Both the position numbers and the translations under genes were made by a program. Below the pieces are notes generated by a model. That model had not been told where the DNA came from, searched no databases, and was given only the letters and a program-made list of their open reading frames with translations. This document shows positions 1 to 7,619 of a stretch of 64,000 nucleotides of DNA, in pieces. This DNA comes from F-183 sp964627455 (lineage in GTDB: Bacteria; Acidobacteriota; Terriglobia; Bryobacterales; Bryobacteraceae), in the NCBI GenBank assembly GCA_964627455.1, contig CAZVKC010000029.1, positions 1 through 64,000 of the forward strand, written 5' to 3'. Numbering within the stretch: the first letter of the stretch is position 1; every line of letters starts with the position of its first letter.

Positions 1-40
1 CCGATAGAAAAATCCAATCAACCCGATACAAATCAACTTC

Positions 41-69
41 GCGACAGATTGACGAAAGACCCCTATACT
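41..69 (+). promoter_or_regulatory. possible promoter of amtB-glnB-glnD
   Basis: A TATACT hexamer lies at 64-69, with GCGACA at 41-46 spaced 17 bp upstream (four of six matches to the sigma-70 -35 box). I looked for the sigma-54 GG-N10-GC signature that often precedes amtB/glnK operons and saw no convincing copy in 1-148. The ribosome binding site AGGAG sits at about 137-141. Weak, by-eye assignment. Confidence 0.3.
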
Positions 70-148
70 AAAAATCAACCCACCAAGAACAGGTCGGCGT
101 AACCTGCCCCGTCCGCGGGTCGCGATCCAATTTGAAACAGGAGAAATC

Positions 149-1525
149 ATGGTCCGAAACGCCATGTTGGGTCTGATGTTTCTGGTCGCAACGATTGCGA
201 ACGCACAGACTCCGGCAGCACCACTCACGATTGATCAGAAAGTCGCCAAGCTCGAGGACGCCGCGAAGGCCGCTCAGTCCGCCGGCGACAATGCCTGGAT
301 GCTTACGTCAGCCGCACTGGTGCTGATGATGACGGGTCCAGGTCTCGCACTGTTTTACGGAGGACTGGTACGTCGCAAGAACGTCCTCGGTACGATGATG
401 CACAGCTTTATCTGCATGGCCGTCATTACAGTGATCTGGGCCATTCTGGGCTATAGCCTCGCGTTCGGCGAAGGATCGCCGTTCGTCGGCAGCCTGCAGT
501 TCTTCATGATGAACGGCGTAGGAACGGCGCCCAGCGAGTACGCGGGCACGATTCCGCACCTGACGTTCATGGTCTATCAGTTGATGTTCGCGATCATCAC
601 GCCTGCGCTGATTTCGGGCGCATTCGCGGAACGCGTGAAGTTCACGGGAATGTTGTTGTTCACATCGCTGTGGGCGCTGATCGTGTACTTTCCGATGGCG
701 CACATGGTGTGGGGCAAGGGCGGTTTGCTGAACGCCGCGATGGGCGGTTCGATTCCTTGTCTCGACTTCGCGGGCGGCACGGTGGTGCACATCACGTCCG
801 GCGTGTCGGCGCTGGTTTTCGCGCTGTATCTCGGCAAGCGCAAGGGTTATGGTTCGGAACCGATGCGGCCTCACAGCCTGGTGCTGAGCTGCGTCGGCGC
901 CTGCATGCTGTGGGTGGGCTGGTTCGGATTCAACGCGGGTTCGGCGCTTGCGTCTTCGGGTCTCGCTTCAAGCGCGTTCGTCACGACGCACTTTGCGGCG
1001 GCGGCTGCGACGCTGGGATGGATGGTCGCGGAATGGATGAAGCACGGCAAGCCTTCGATGCTCGGCGGCATTTCCGGCTGCGTCGCAGGACTCGTGGCGA
1101 TCACTCCGGCCGCGGGCTTCGTGAAGCCGGGTCCGGCATTGATCATCGGACTGTGCGCCGGCGTTTTCTGCTACCTGATGGCGACTGCGGTGAAGAACAT
1201 GTTCGGCTATGACGATTCGCTCGACGCGTTCGGCGTGCACGGCGCCGGCGGAACGCTGGGCGCGATCCTCACGGGCGTGTTCGCGACGAAGGAAGTCAAC
1301 GACCTGTTCGCCGGCAAGCCGATGGGCCTGCTCGAAGGCAACGGCGGCCAGTTCGTGAACCAGTTGATCGGCACGGGCATCGCGATTGCGCTGGGCGCGA
1401 TCGGCACTTTCATCATCCTCAAGATCGTCGATATCGTGGTCGGCATCCGCGCCACGGAAGATCAGGAACGTGAAGGTCTCGACCTGAGCATGCACGGCGA
1501 AGAAGGATATAGCCTGGAGGCTTAA
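149..1525 (+). CDS. amtB: ammonium transporter AmtB
   Basis: Inner-membrane ammonium channel of the Amt/Rh family, 458 residues. An N-terminal signal sequence (about residues 1-19, ending ANA-Q) and a soluble linker precede the first core helix, as in other Amt proteins made with a cleaved leader. The two pore histidines are visible: H185 in FPMAHMVW and H364 in FGVHGAGG. Eleven hydrophobic segments are expected and the hydrophobic blocks fit. The start is supported by a good AGGAG site (CAGGAGAAATC-ATG). It is followed after 11 bp by the PII gene, the classical amtB-PII pairing in which the de-uridylylated PII plugs the channel. Family identity is secure. Confidence 0.97.
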   Translation: MVRNAMLGLMFLVATIANAQTPAAPLTIDQKVAKLEDAAKAAQSAGDNAWMLTSAALVLMMTGPGLALFYGGLVRRKNVLGTMMHSFICMAVITVIWAILGYSLAFGEGSPFVGSLQFFMMNGVGTAPSEYAGTIPHLTFMVYQLMFAIITPALISGAFAERVKFTGMLLFTSLWALIVYFPMAHMVWGKGGLLNAAMGGSIPCLDFAGGTVVHITSGVSALVFALYLGKRKGYGSEPMRPHSLVLSCVGACMLWVGWFGFNAGSALASSGLASSAFVTTHFAAAAATLGWMVAEWMKHGKPSMLGGISGCVAGLVAITPAAGFVKPGPALIIGLCAGVFCYLMATAVKNMFGYDDSLDAFGVHGAGGTLGAILTGVFATKEVNDLFAGKPMGLLEGNGGQFVNQLIGTGIAIALGAIGTFIILKIVDIVVGIRATEDQEREGLDLSMHGEEGYSLEA

Positions 1526-1536
1526 GGACCACCACC

Positions 1537-1875
1537 ATGAAGAAAATCGAAGCAATCATCCAGCCCCACAAGCTCGAAGAGGTGAAGGAAGCCCTGAAGG
1601 GTATCGGCGTCGATGGCATGACCATCACCGAGGTCCGCGGACATGGCCGGCAGAAGGGCCACAAGGAAGTCTACCGCGGCATGGAATACCAGGTGGACCT
1701 GTTGCCGAAGATCAAGATCGAAGCGGTCATCAACGACGACCGTCTGGAAGAAGTCGCATCCACCATCGCCAAGGCAGCCCGATCGGGCAAGATCGGCGAC
1801 GGCAAGATCTTCATCTACGATGTCGCCGACGCGATTCGCATTCGCAACGACGACCGCGGGGAAAGCGCGCTCTAA
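1537..1875 (+). CDS. glnB: nitrogen regulatory protein P-II
   Basis: Trimeric signal protein that reads ATP/ADP, 2-oxoglutarate and uridylylation to control AmtB and glutamine synthetase. It has 112 residues, the normal PII length. The T-loop contains GRQKGHKEVYRGMEY with the uridylylation tyrosine Y51 and also Y46, and the B-loop TGKIGDGKIF-like segment appears as SGKIGDGKIF. It lies between amtB and glnD, 6 bp before glnD, so the channel, its regulator and the regulator's modifying enzyme are probably on one transcript. By position it could equally be named glnK; sequence alone does not separate the two. Confidence 0.95.
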   Translation: MKKIEAIIQPHKLEEVKEALKGIGVDGMTITEVRGHGRQKGHKEVYRGMEYQVDLLPKIKIEAVINDDRLEEVASTIAKAARSGKIGDGKIFIYDVADAIRIRNDDRGESAL

Positions 1876-1881
1876 AACGTC

Positions 1882-4206
1882 ATGCAGGTACTGGCGGAAC
1901 GGACAGCTTCGTGCGAAGCGATCATCAAATCCGCGTACGCCAGTACGCTGCAGGACAAGATGCCGTGTGCGGTGCTGGCAGTCGGCGGCTTCGGCCGCGC
2001 GGAACTGTTCCCGCATTCGGATGTGGACATATTGTTACTCGTGGAGTCCGCCGGCGCGGCGCAAGCTGCCAAGGCGGACCTTTCCACTTTTTTGCGGACC
2101 CTGTGGGATTCGGGCCTGCGGCTCAGCCACTCGGTGCATACGGTGGACGAATGCTGCCAGATCCACGACGGCAACACGGAGCTTTCGATCAGCCTGCTCG
2201 ACGAGCGGTATCTGACGGGCGAGTCCGGGTTGTATGAGAAGCTGTCGCGGAAGCTGCCGGAGTTCCTTCGCGCGAAGTCGGGGATCCTGACGAGGCGGCT
2301 TGCCGAACTGACGCGGGCGCGGCATTCGAAGTATCACGCGACGATTTACCATCTCGAGCCGGACATCAAAGAGACGCCGGGCGCATTGCGCGACGTACAC
2401 ATCGTGCAGTGGTTGACCAAGCTGCTGGCGCGCGGCGGATTTCCGCCGGAATTGCAGGCGGCTCGGGATTTTCTGTTCTTTCTGCGGTACGGGCTGCATA
2501 CTCGCGCTGGCCGCGATAAGAACGTTCTGGATTTTGAAGCGCAGGATGCGCTGAGTTCGCAGCCGGAAGAGTTGATGCGGGATTACTACCGGCATGCGCG
2601 GTCGATCTACCGCTCGGCGACGCGGTTGCTCGAAGCCGCAGAGACGACGCACGACAAGGGATTGTTCGAACACTTCCGCAACTGGCGCACGCGGCTATCG
2701 AATTCCGATTTCACGGTGTCGCGGGATCAGGTGCTGGCGCGGTCGCCGCAGATCCTGCGTTCGGACTTGTCGCTGGTGTTGCGGCTGTTCCAATTCACGG
2801 GGCGGCATGGGCTGGCGCTGGCGGCGGATACCGAGGCGCGGTTGCTGGAGTTCCACACGCAGCCCGATGCGCTGCAGTGGCATCAGATCGTGACGCTGAT
2901 GCGGTTGCCGAAAGCGGCGTTCGCGCTGCGGCAGATGCATGCGACGCGCGTGCTCGAGCAGATTCTGCCGGAATGGAAAGAGATCGAGTGCCTGGTGGTT
3001 CGCGATTTCTATCACCGGTACACGGTCGATGAACATACGATCGTTGCGCTGGAGATGATCGAGCCTCCGAACGATCAGCGATTGCAGACGCTGTTCGAGG
3101 AGACGGGGCGGATCGAGTTGCTGCGGCTGGCTCTCATCTTTCATGACATCGGCAAGGGCGACGGGGATCATGTGCGGGAGTCCGCGGAGATCGCGCGGCG
3201 CGTGCTGACGCGCTGGAGCGCGCCTGCGGAAGATATCGACACGGTTGAGTTCCTGGTGCGGCATCACATCACAATGTCCGCGGTGATGAGCAAGCGGGAT
3301 TTGTCGGATCCTGTGGCGATTCGCGAGTTGGCGGATCAGGTAGGGACGGTCGAGAATCTGAAGCTGCTGACGCTGCTGACGTACGCCGATATCAGCGCCG
3401 TGTATCCGGGGGCGATGACGCCGTGGCGGCTCGAGCAGTTGTGGCGGTTGTATACGGCGACGCATGAGGAACTGACGCGCGAACTGGAAACACAGCGCAT
3501 CGCGCATCAGGGCGATACGCCGGAAGAACAGGCGTTTTTGGAGGGTTTTCCGGCCCGTTTTCTGCGCACGCACTCAAAGGACGAGATCAAGAAGCTGCTC
3601 GAGTTATCGCGCGTGCAAGGGGAAGAGGGCGCGGCGATCGCGGTGGACCGGCATCATGGCGCGTGGCGCGCGACGATCCTCGCCGCGGACCGGCCGGGTT
3701 TATTTGCCTCGCTGGCAGGCGCGCTGGCGGCGTTCGGATTCAATATTCTCAAGGCCGAGGCGTTTGCGAACGCGCGCGGGATGATTCTCGACACATTTGC
3801 GTTTGAGGATCCGCACCGGAACCTGGAGCAGAATCCCGAAGAGGTCGACCGGCTGCAGCGGTTGCTACACAAGACGGCGCTCGGCAAGCAGGACATCACC
3901 AAGATGCTCGAGAGCCGCAAGCGGGCGCACCGGCAGAAGCGCAATCTTCCGTCGCGCGTGGGCGTTACGAATGAGGCGGTTCCCAATGCGACGCTGGTGG
4001 AAGTGATTGCCGAGGATCGCCCGGGATTGCTGTACGACCTGACGAGCGCGATCTACGATTCGGGCTGCGATATCGACGTCGTGCTGATCGACACGGAAGC
4101 GCACAAGGCACTGGATGTGTTCTATCTGAAGCAGTCGGGCGGGCAGGTTTCTGAAGAGAAGCACGCGGCGCTTCGCGAGAAGCTGCTGACGGCCTGCAAC
4201 GACTGA
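1882..4206 (+). CDS. glnD: PII uridylyltransferase / uridylyl-removing enzyme GlnD
   Basis: Bifunctional nitrogen sensor that adds UMP to PII when glutamine is low and removes it when glutamine is high. Domains in order: nucleotidyltransferase with GGFGRAELFPHSDVDI at residues 35-50, a GlnD helical linker, an HD hydrolase domain (FHDIGKGDGDH, then RHH and TYAD), and two C-terminal ACT domains, each beginning near a DRPGL motif (ADRPGLFAS and EDRPGLLYD). At 774 residues it is shorter than the roughly 890-residue enterobacterial enzyme, mainly because little precedes the transferase motif. An upstream in-frame start inside glnB is not needed. It is the third gene of the amtB operon. Confidence 0.94.
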   Translation: MQVLAERTASCEAIIKSAYASTLQDKMPCAVLAVGGFGRAELFPHSDVDILLLVESAGAAQAAKADLSTFLRTLWDSGLRLSHSVHTVDECCQIHDGNTELSISLLDERYLTGESGLYEKLSRKLPEFLRAKSGILTRRLAELTRARHSKYHATIYHLEPDIKETPGALRDVHIVQWLTKLLARGGFPPELQAARDFLFFLRYGLHTRAGRDKNVLDFEAQDALSSQPEELMRDYYRHARSIYRSATRLLEAAETTHDKGLFEHFRNWRTRLSNSDFTVSRDQVLARSPQILRSDLSLVLRLFQFTGRHGLALAADTEARLLEFHTQPDALQWHQIVTLMRLPKAAFALRQMHATRVLEQILPEWKEIECLVVRDFYHRYTVDEHTIVALEMIEPPNDQRLQTLFEETGRIELLRLALIFHDIGKGDGDHVRESAEIARRVLTRWSAPAEDIDTVEFLVRHHITMSAVMSKRDLSDPVAIRELADQVGTVENLKLLTLLTYADISAVYPGAMTPWRLEQLWRLYTATHEELTRELETQRIAHQGDTPEEQAFLEGFPARFLRTHSKDEIKKLLELSRVQGEEGAAIAVDRHHGAWRATILAADRPGLFASLAGALAAFGFNILKAEAFANARGMILDTFAFEDPHRNLEQNPEEVDRLQRLLHKTALGKQDITKMLESRKRAHRQKRNLPSRVGVTNEAVPNATLVEVIAEDRPGLLYDLTSAIYDSGCDIDVVLIDTEAHKALDVFYLKQSGGQVSEEKHAALREKLLTACND

Positions 4207-4260
4207 GCACCTTTGCCTCTTCGACAAAACGCTATAAGATGTTGCGCAGAAGTACCTGCT

Positions 4261-5586
4261 ATGCAACGTCGAAAATTTGTCGCTTCCGCTGCTGCAGTTG
4301 GGGCCGCTCTTGCTGCGCCAGCCGCTGAGAATACGCCGGCCATCGACGGGGGGACTCCCGTTCGCAGCACGCCTCTTCGCGCCGGATACTGGGGCACCCA
4401 GTTTTACGACGAGAAAGAACGCACCGAGTTGCTGGAGGTGCTGGAGAACCAGTCGCCGTTCCGCTGGTACGGGACGAAGCCTCCACTGAAGGTGCTGACG
4501 TTCGAGAAGGAATTCGCTGCGCGGATGCAGGTGAAGTACGCGCTCGGCGTGACGTCCGGCACCGCGGCGCTGCAGTGCGCGATGGCGGCGCTGGAGATTG
4601 GCCCCGGCGATGAGGTGATTCTACCGGCGTGGACCTGGCACTCGTGTTTCAATGCGGTGGTGCTGGCGGGCGGACTGCCGGTGTGCGCGGAGATCGATCA
4701 CTCGTTCAACATTGATCCGGACGCGATCGAGAAGCACATCACACCGAACACGAAGGTGATCATGGCCGTGCATCTGCAGGGGAATCCTTGCGATATGGAC
4801 CGGATCCTGGCGATCGCCCGGAAGCATCGGTTGAAGGTGCTGGAAGATTGCGCGCAGAGCGTCGGCGCTTCGTACAAGGGGCGGCCGGTCGGGTCGATGG
4901 GCGATATCGGGATTTACAGCTTGCAGTTGAATAAGACGATCACGGCGGGCGAGGGCGGCGCGGTGGTGTCGAGTGATCCTGTGCTGTTCGAACGCGCAGC
5001 TCGGTTCCACGACATGGGCGGCTTGCGCGCGCCGCATCAGGATGCGGTTGGCGGGCAGGCGCGGCTGGACTGGTTCTTCGGCGCGAACTATCGCATGAGC
5101 GAGTTCACGGGCGGCGTGCTGCTGGCGCAGACTCGCAAGCTCGACCGGATTATTGGGGGTTCACGGGCGAATGCTCGCGCGGTGTATGAGGGGATCCGCG
5201 ATTTGCCGGGGTTGAAGTTGCGCTTGCGGCCGGATCCGGCGGGGGAACTGGGGACGGGCGTGTTCCTCGACTTCGGCACGAAGGCTCGCTGCGATAAGTT
5301 TCTTGCGGCGATGAAGGCCGAGAATGTTCCGGCGAGCAAGCCCGGTGGATCGGTGATTCTGCCGACGCTGCCGCACGTAATCGCGAAGAAGACGATTCAT
5401 CCGAACTGGCCGAGTTTCCAGACGGCTCGCGGGAAGGCGATTCAGTATGGGGCGGCGACCTGCCCGAATACGATCGATATCCTGGGTCGTTATGGCGGCG
5501 TGTTGATGGATCCGAAGTTCACTCGCAAGGATATCGACGACATCGTGGCCGCGATTCGCAAAGTGTATCCGGCAGTGATGGGTTGA
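4261..5586 (+). CDS. Tat-exported DegT/DnrJ/EryC1/StrS-family aminotransferase
   Basis: PLP-dependent, fold-type I enzyme of the sugar aminotransferase family, 441 residues. Seen: an N-terminal MQRRKFVASAAAVGAALAAP that looks like a twin-arginine signal, the family's ETGYG-like region TSGTAALQCA, the WTW..CFNAV segment, and the PLP-lysine context LNKTITAGEGG. An in-frame TTG at 4213 would put 16 residues before the RR motif, so ATG 4261 is preferred; TATAAG at 4233-4238 is a possible -10. The family usually acts in the cytoplasm on nucleotide sugars, so an exported member is odd. Tat export of a cofactor-loaded enzyme is plausible. The substrate cannot be told. Confidence 0.85.
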   Translation: MQRRKFVASAAAVGAALAAPAAENTPAIDGGTPVRSTPLRAGYWGTQFYDEKERTELLEVLENQSPFRWYGTKPPLKVLTFEKEFAARMQVKYALGVTSGTAALQCAMAALEIGPGDEVILPAWTWHSCFNAVVLAGGLPVCAEIDHSFNIDPDAIEKHITPNTKVIMAVHLQGNPCDMDRILAIARKHRLKVLEDCAQSVGASYKGRPVGSMGDIGIYSLQLNKTITAGEGGAVVSSDPVLFERAARFHDMGGLRAPHQDAVGGQARLDWFFGANYRMSEFTGGVLLAQTRKLDRIIGGSRANARAVYEGIRDLPGLKLRLRPDPAGELGTGVFLDFGTKARCDKFLAAMKAENVPASKPGGSVILPTLPHVIAKKTIHPNWPSFQTARGKAIQYGAATCPNTIDILGRYGGVLMDPKFTRKDIDDIVAAIRKVYPAVMG

Positions 5587-5603
5587 AGGGAGATCGACGG
5601 ATC

Positions 5604-6482
5604 GTGAGTTTGACTCGGCGGGAGCTTTTGGCTGCATCTTCTGCGGCGTTGTTGCATGGAGCCTCTGGAAGCTCGTTTTCGTTCATCCACTTTACAGATC
5701 TGCATATCCAGCCGGAACTGCGCGCGGCGGAGGGTTGCAGGCAATGCGTCACGAAGATGAACCGCGTGAAGGCGGACTTCGCGATTGCCGGCGGGGATCT
5801 GGTGATGGACGCGGCGGAGGTCCCGCTGTCGCGTGCGAAGCAGGTATTCGACCTCTACGCCGAGACGTTGAAGCCTTTGGAGAAAAAGGTGTATTCGGTG
5901 CTCGGCAATCACGATGTTTTCGGAGTTTCGAGCAAGAGCGGGATTCCGGCGACCGATCCGATGTACGGCAAGAAGATGTTCGCGGAACGCGTGAGTCCGC
6001 GGTATTCGTCGTTCGATCACAAGGGCTGGCACTTCGTGCTGCTCGATTCGATTGGCACGAAGCCATCGGGGCGCGACTTCATCGGGCATGTCGACGAGGA
6101 ACAGATCGACTGGCTCAAGAAGGATCTGGCGAAAATGCCTCGCGGCGCGAATCTCGTGGTGTGTACACATGTTCCGCTGGTGAGCGGCGCGATGCAGATC
6201 CTGCCGGATCCGTGGAAGACGGCAGAGACATACATGGTGACGAATTCGCGCGATGTGCTGGAGATCCTCTGGCCGTATCAACCGAAGGCCGTGCTGCAGG
6301 GACACACGCATATTCGCGAGAAGGTCGAGTATCGCGGATGCCAGTTCCTGACGTCGGGCGCGGTGTGCGGCAACTGGTGGAAAGGCGCGCGGGAGACGCA
6401 TCCCGAAGGCTTCGGCGTGATCACGGTGCATGGAAACGGACAGCTCGATTGGCGGTATGAGACCTATGGCTTCGTCGCCTGA
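5604..6482 (+). CDS. exported calcineurin-like metallophosphoesterase
   Basis: Binuclear metallophosphoesterase of the calcineurin fold, about 292 residues. The metal-binding series is complete: FTDLHIQ, GGDLV, GNHDVFG, THVPL and GHTHIRE. GTG 5604 is preferred as start because AAGGGAG lies about 9 bp upstream and it gives MSLTRRELLAASSAALLHG, a twin-arginine-type leader; an in-frame TTG at 5583 overlaps the previous stop but has no separate ribosome site. The substrate is unknown; phosphodiesters or phosphorylated sugars are possible. It overlaps the next gene by 17 bp and follows the aminotransferase by 17 bp, so the three are probably co-transcribed. Confidence 0.85.
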   Translation: MSLTRRELLAASSAALLHGASGSSFSFIHFTDLHIQPELRAAEGCRQCVTKMNRVKADFAIAGGDLVMDAAEVPLSRAKQVFDLYAETLKPLEKKVYSVLGNHDVFGVSSKSGIPATDPMYGKKMFAERVSPRYSSFDHKGWHFVLLDSIGTKPSGRDFIGHVDEEQIDWLKKDLAKMPRGANLVVCTHVPLVSGAMQILPDPWKTAETYMVTNSRDVLEILWPYQPKAVLQGHTHIREKVEYRGCQFLTSGAVCGNWWKGARETHPEGFGVITVHGNGQLDWRYETYGFVA

Positions 6483-7302
6483 GATCGCATTGCTCGGTGG
6501 GACGACGTTTGAACTGGCGGGTCCTTTTGGGGCGGGACTGGTGACGGTGGAGGGCGATCCCGTGGTGATCGAGACACCGGTGGGTCCGAGTCCACCGTTT
6601 GTGCGGATGTCGTACGAGGGGACGCCGTTTTACTACGTTCGCTTTCACGGGTACTCGGAGACGGAGCGCGAGGATCGCATCAGCGGCGTGAACTTCGTGC
6701 GGATGTTCGCGGCGCTGCATCTGATGGGCGTGCGGTATGCGTTCGGCGGCGCGACGAGCGGCGGGATCCGCGAGGATTACGCGGTCGGCGATTTCGTGAT
6801 TCCCAACGATGTACTGGACTTCAACAAAGAGCGCCCATCGAATGTCTGGGAAGCATCCGGCATGGAACGGCCTCTCGTGCGTGCGCGGTTCAATCCGCCG
6901 TTTTGCCCGTACATGAGCGGACTTCTGGAGCAGGTCGCGCGGCGGCGCGGTGAGCGCGTGCACACGGACGCGATCCTGGTGCAGAGCCAGCCGAACCGGT
7001 ACGAGACGCCGGTGGAGATCCGGATGTACGCGATGTTCGGCGGCGGACTCGTGACGCACAACGTGGGGACCGAGGCGATTTACGCGCGGCAGATGGGGAT
7101 CCACTTTGCGGCGCTGCAGTCGATCTCGAATCCCGCGGAAGGAGTGCGGCCGTTCACGATCGAGGAAGAGATGTCGGACGGCAGCAGGATCTCGAAACGC
7201 GCGGTTCCGCTGGTGCTGGAGGCGATCTCGTTGTTGGCAAAGGGTTCGCCCGAATGCGGGATCACGTGCACGGGCGAGCCGTTCGAGGGCGTCGTGAGTT
7301 AG
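6466..7302 (+). CDS. purine nucleoside / methylthioadenosine phosphorylase family protein
   Basis: Phosphorolytic cleavage of nucleosides (PNP/MTAP superfamily), about 278 residues. It starts with IALLGGTTFEL (family G-G-S/T phosphate site), has YEGTPFYYVRFHG where relatives place the arginine-histidine pair, and VGTEAIYARQMGIHFAAL, the segment that follows the family's substrate-binding methionine-glutamate, here NVGTEA with V and G in place of the usual M. Cytoplasmic; no signal is seen. ATG 6466 is chosen because it begins just before the conserved first strand; ATG 6457 is also possible. It overlaps the phosphoesterase gene. Nucleoside specificity cannot be decided from sequence. Confidence 0.8.
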   Translation: MASSPEIALLGGTTFELAGPFGAGLVTVEGDPVVIETPVGPSPPFVRMSYEGTPFYYVRFHGYSETEREDRISGVNFVRMFAALHLMGVRYAFGGATSGGIREDYAVGDFVIPNDVLDFNKERPSNVWEASGMERPLVRARFNPPFCPYMSGLLEQVARRRGERVHTDAILVQSQPNRYETPVEIRMYAMFGGGLVTHNVGTEAIYARQMGIHFAALQSISNPAEGVRPFTIEEEMSDGSRISKRAVPLVLEAISLLAKGSPECGITCTGEPFEGVVS

Positions 7303-7328
7303 GTGGGCGAATCAGTACTTTCCTGTAC

Positions 7329-7357
7329 TGGACACCCACACGTGATTAATGTATATT
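7329..7357 (+). promoter_or_regulatory. strong sigma-70-type promoter candidate
   Basis: TGGACA (7329-7334, five of six) and TATATT (7352-7357, five of six) are separated by exactly 17 bp. Predicted transcription start is near 7364, some 20 bases before ATG 7386. It stands out because most intergenic spaces here have no such match. Confidence 0.55.
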
Positions 7358-7385
7358 CAGAATCGAAAGTGAACAGCGAAGACCT

Positions 7386-7616
7386 ATGTTGCTCTTGCTC
7401 GCACTGTCGATCCCTGCCGATTCCCTCGAAGAAGCTCTCGATACCATCGCAGCGTTGCCTTTCGCGATTGATCCGCAAATCCGGACACACGGAAAGCGGT
7501 GCACAGTCGAGTTCCCGATTGGCGACCCCAGTCATGCGGGACTCGTTGAGAATGCGCTGAGGGCTCGCGGCCTCCGCCAGACTCATGTGGAAGTCCTGGA
7601 GGCCGCTGCTGCGTAA
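7386..7616 (+). CDS. small protein of unknown function
   Basis: 76 residues, no family recognised. It has a hydrophobic start (MLLLLALSIP) too short to be a convincing signal peptide, then an acidic, amphipathic body ending EVLEAAA. The compact shape with a middle FAIDPQIRTHGKRCTVEF could be a small alpha/beta (ACT-like or ferredoxin-like) fold, but this is a guess. Support for it being real: third codon positions are GC-rich, it fills the space between two genes without overlap, and a well-spaced promoter lies just upstream. The ribosome site (AGCGAAG) is weak. Confidence 0.5.
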   Translation: MLLLLALSIPADSLEEALDTIAALPFAIDPQIRTHGKRCTVEFPIGDPSHAGLVENALRARGLRQTHVEVLEAAAA

Positions 7617-7619
7617 GTT

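Noticed and set aside
1..148. A sigma-54 promoter before amtB
   Set aside because: No GG-N10-GC signature was found; only weak sigma-70-like hexamers.
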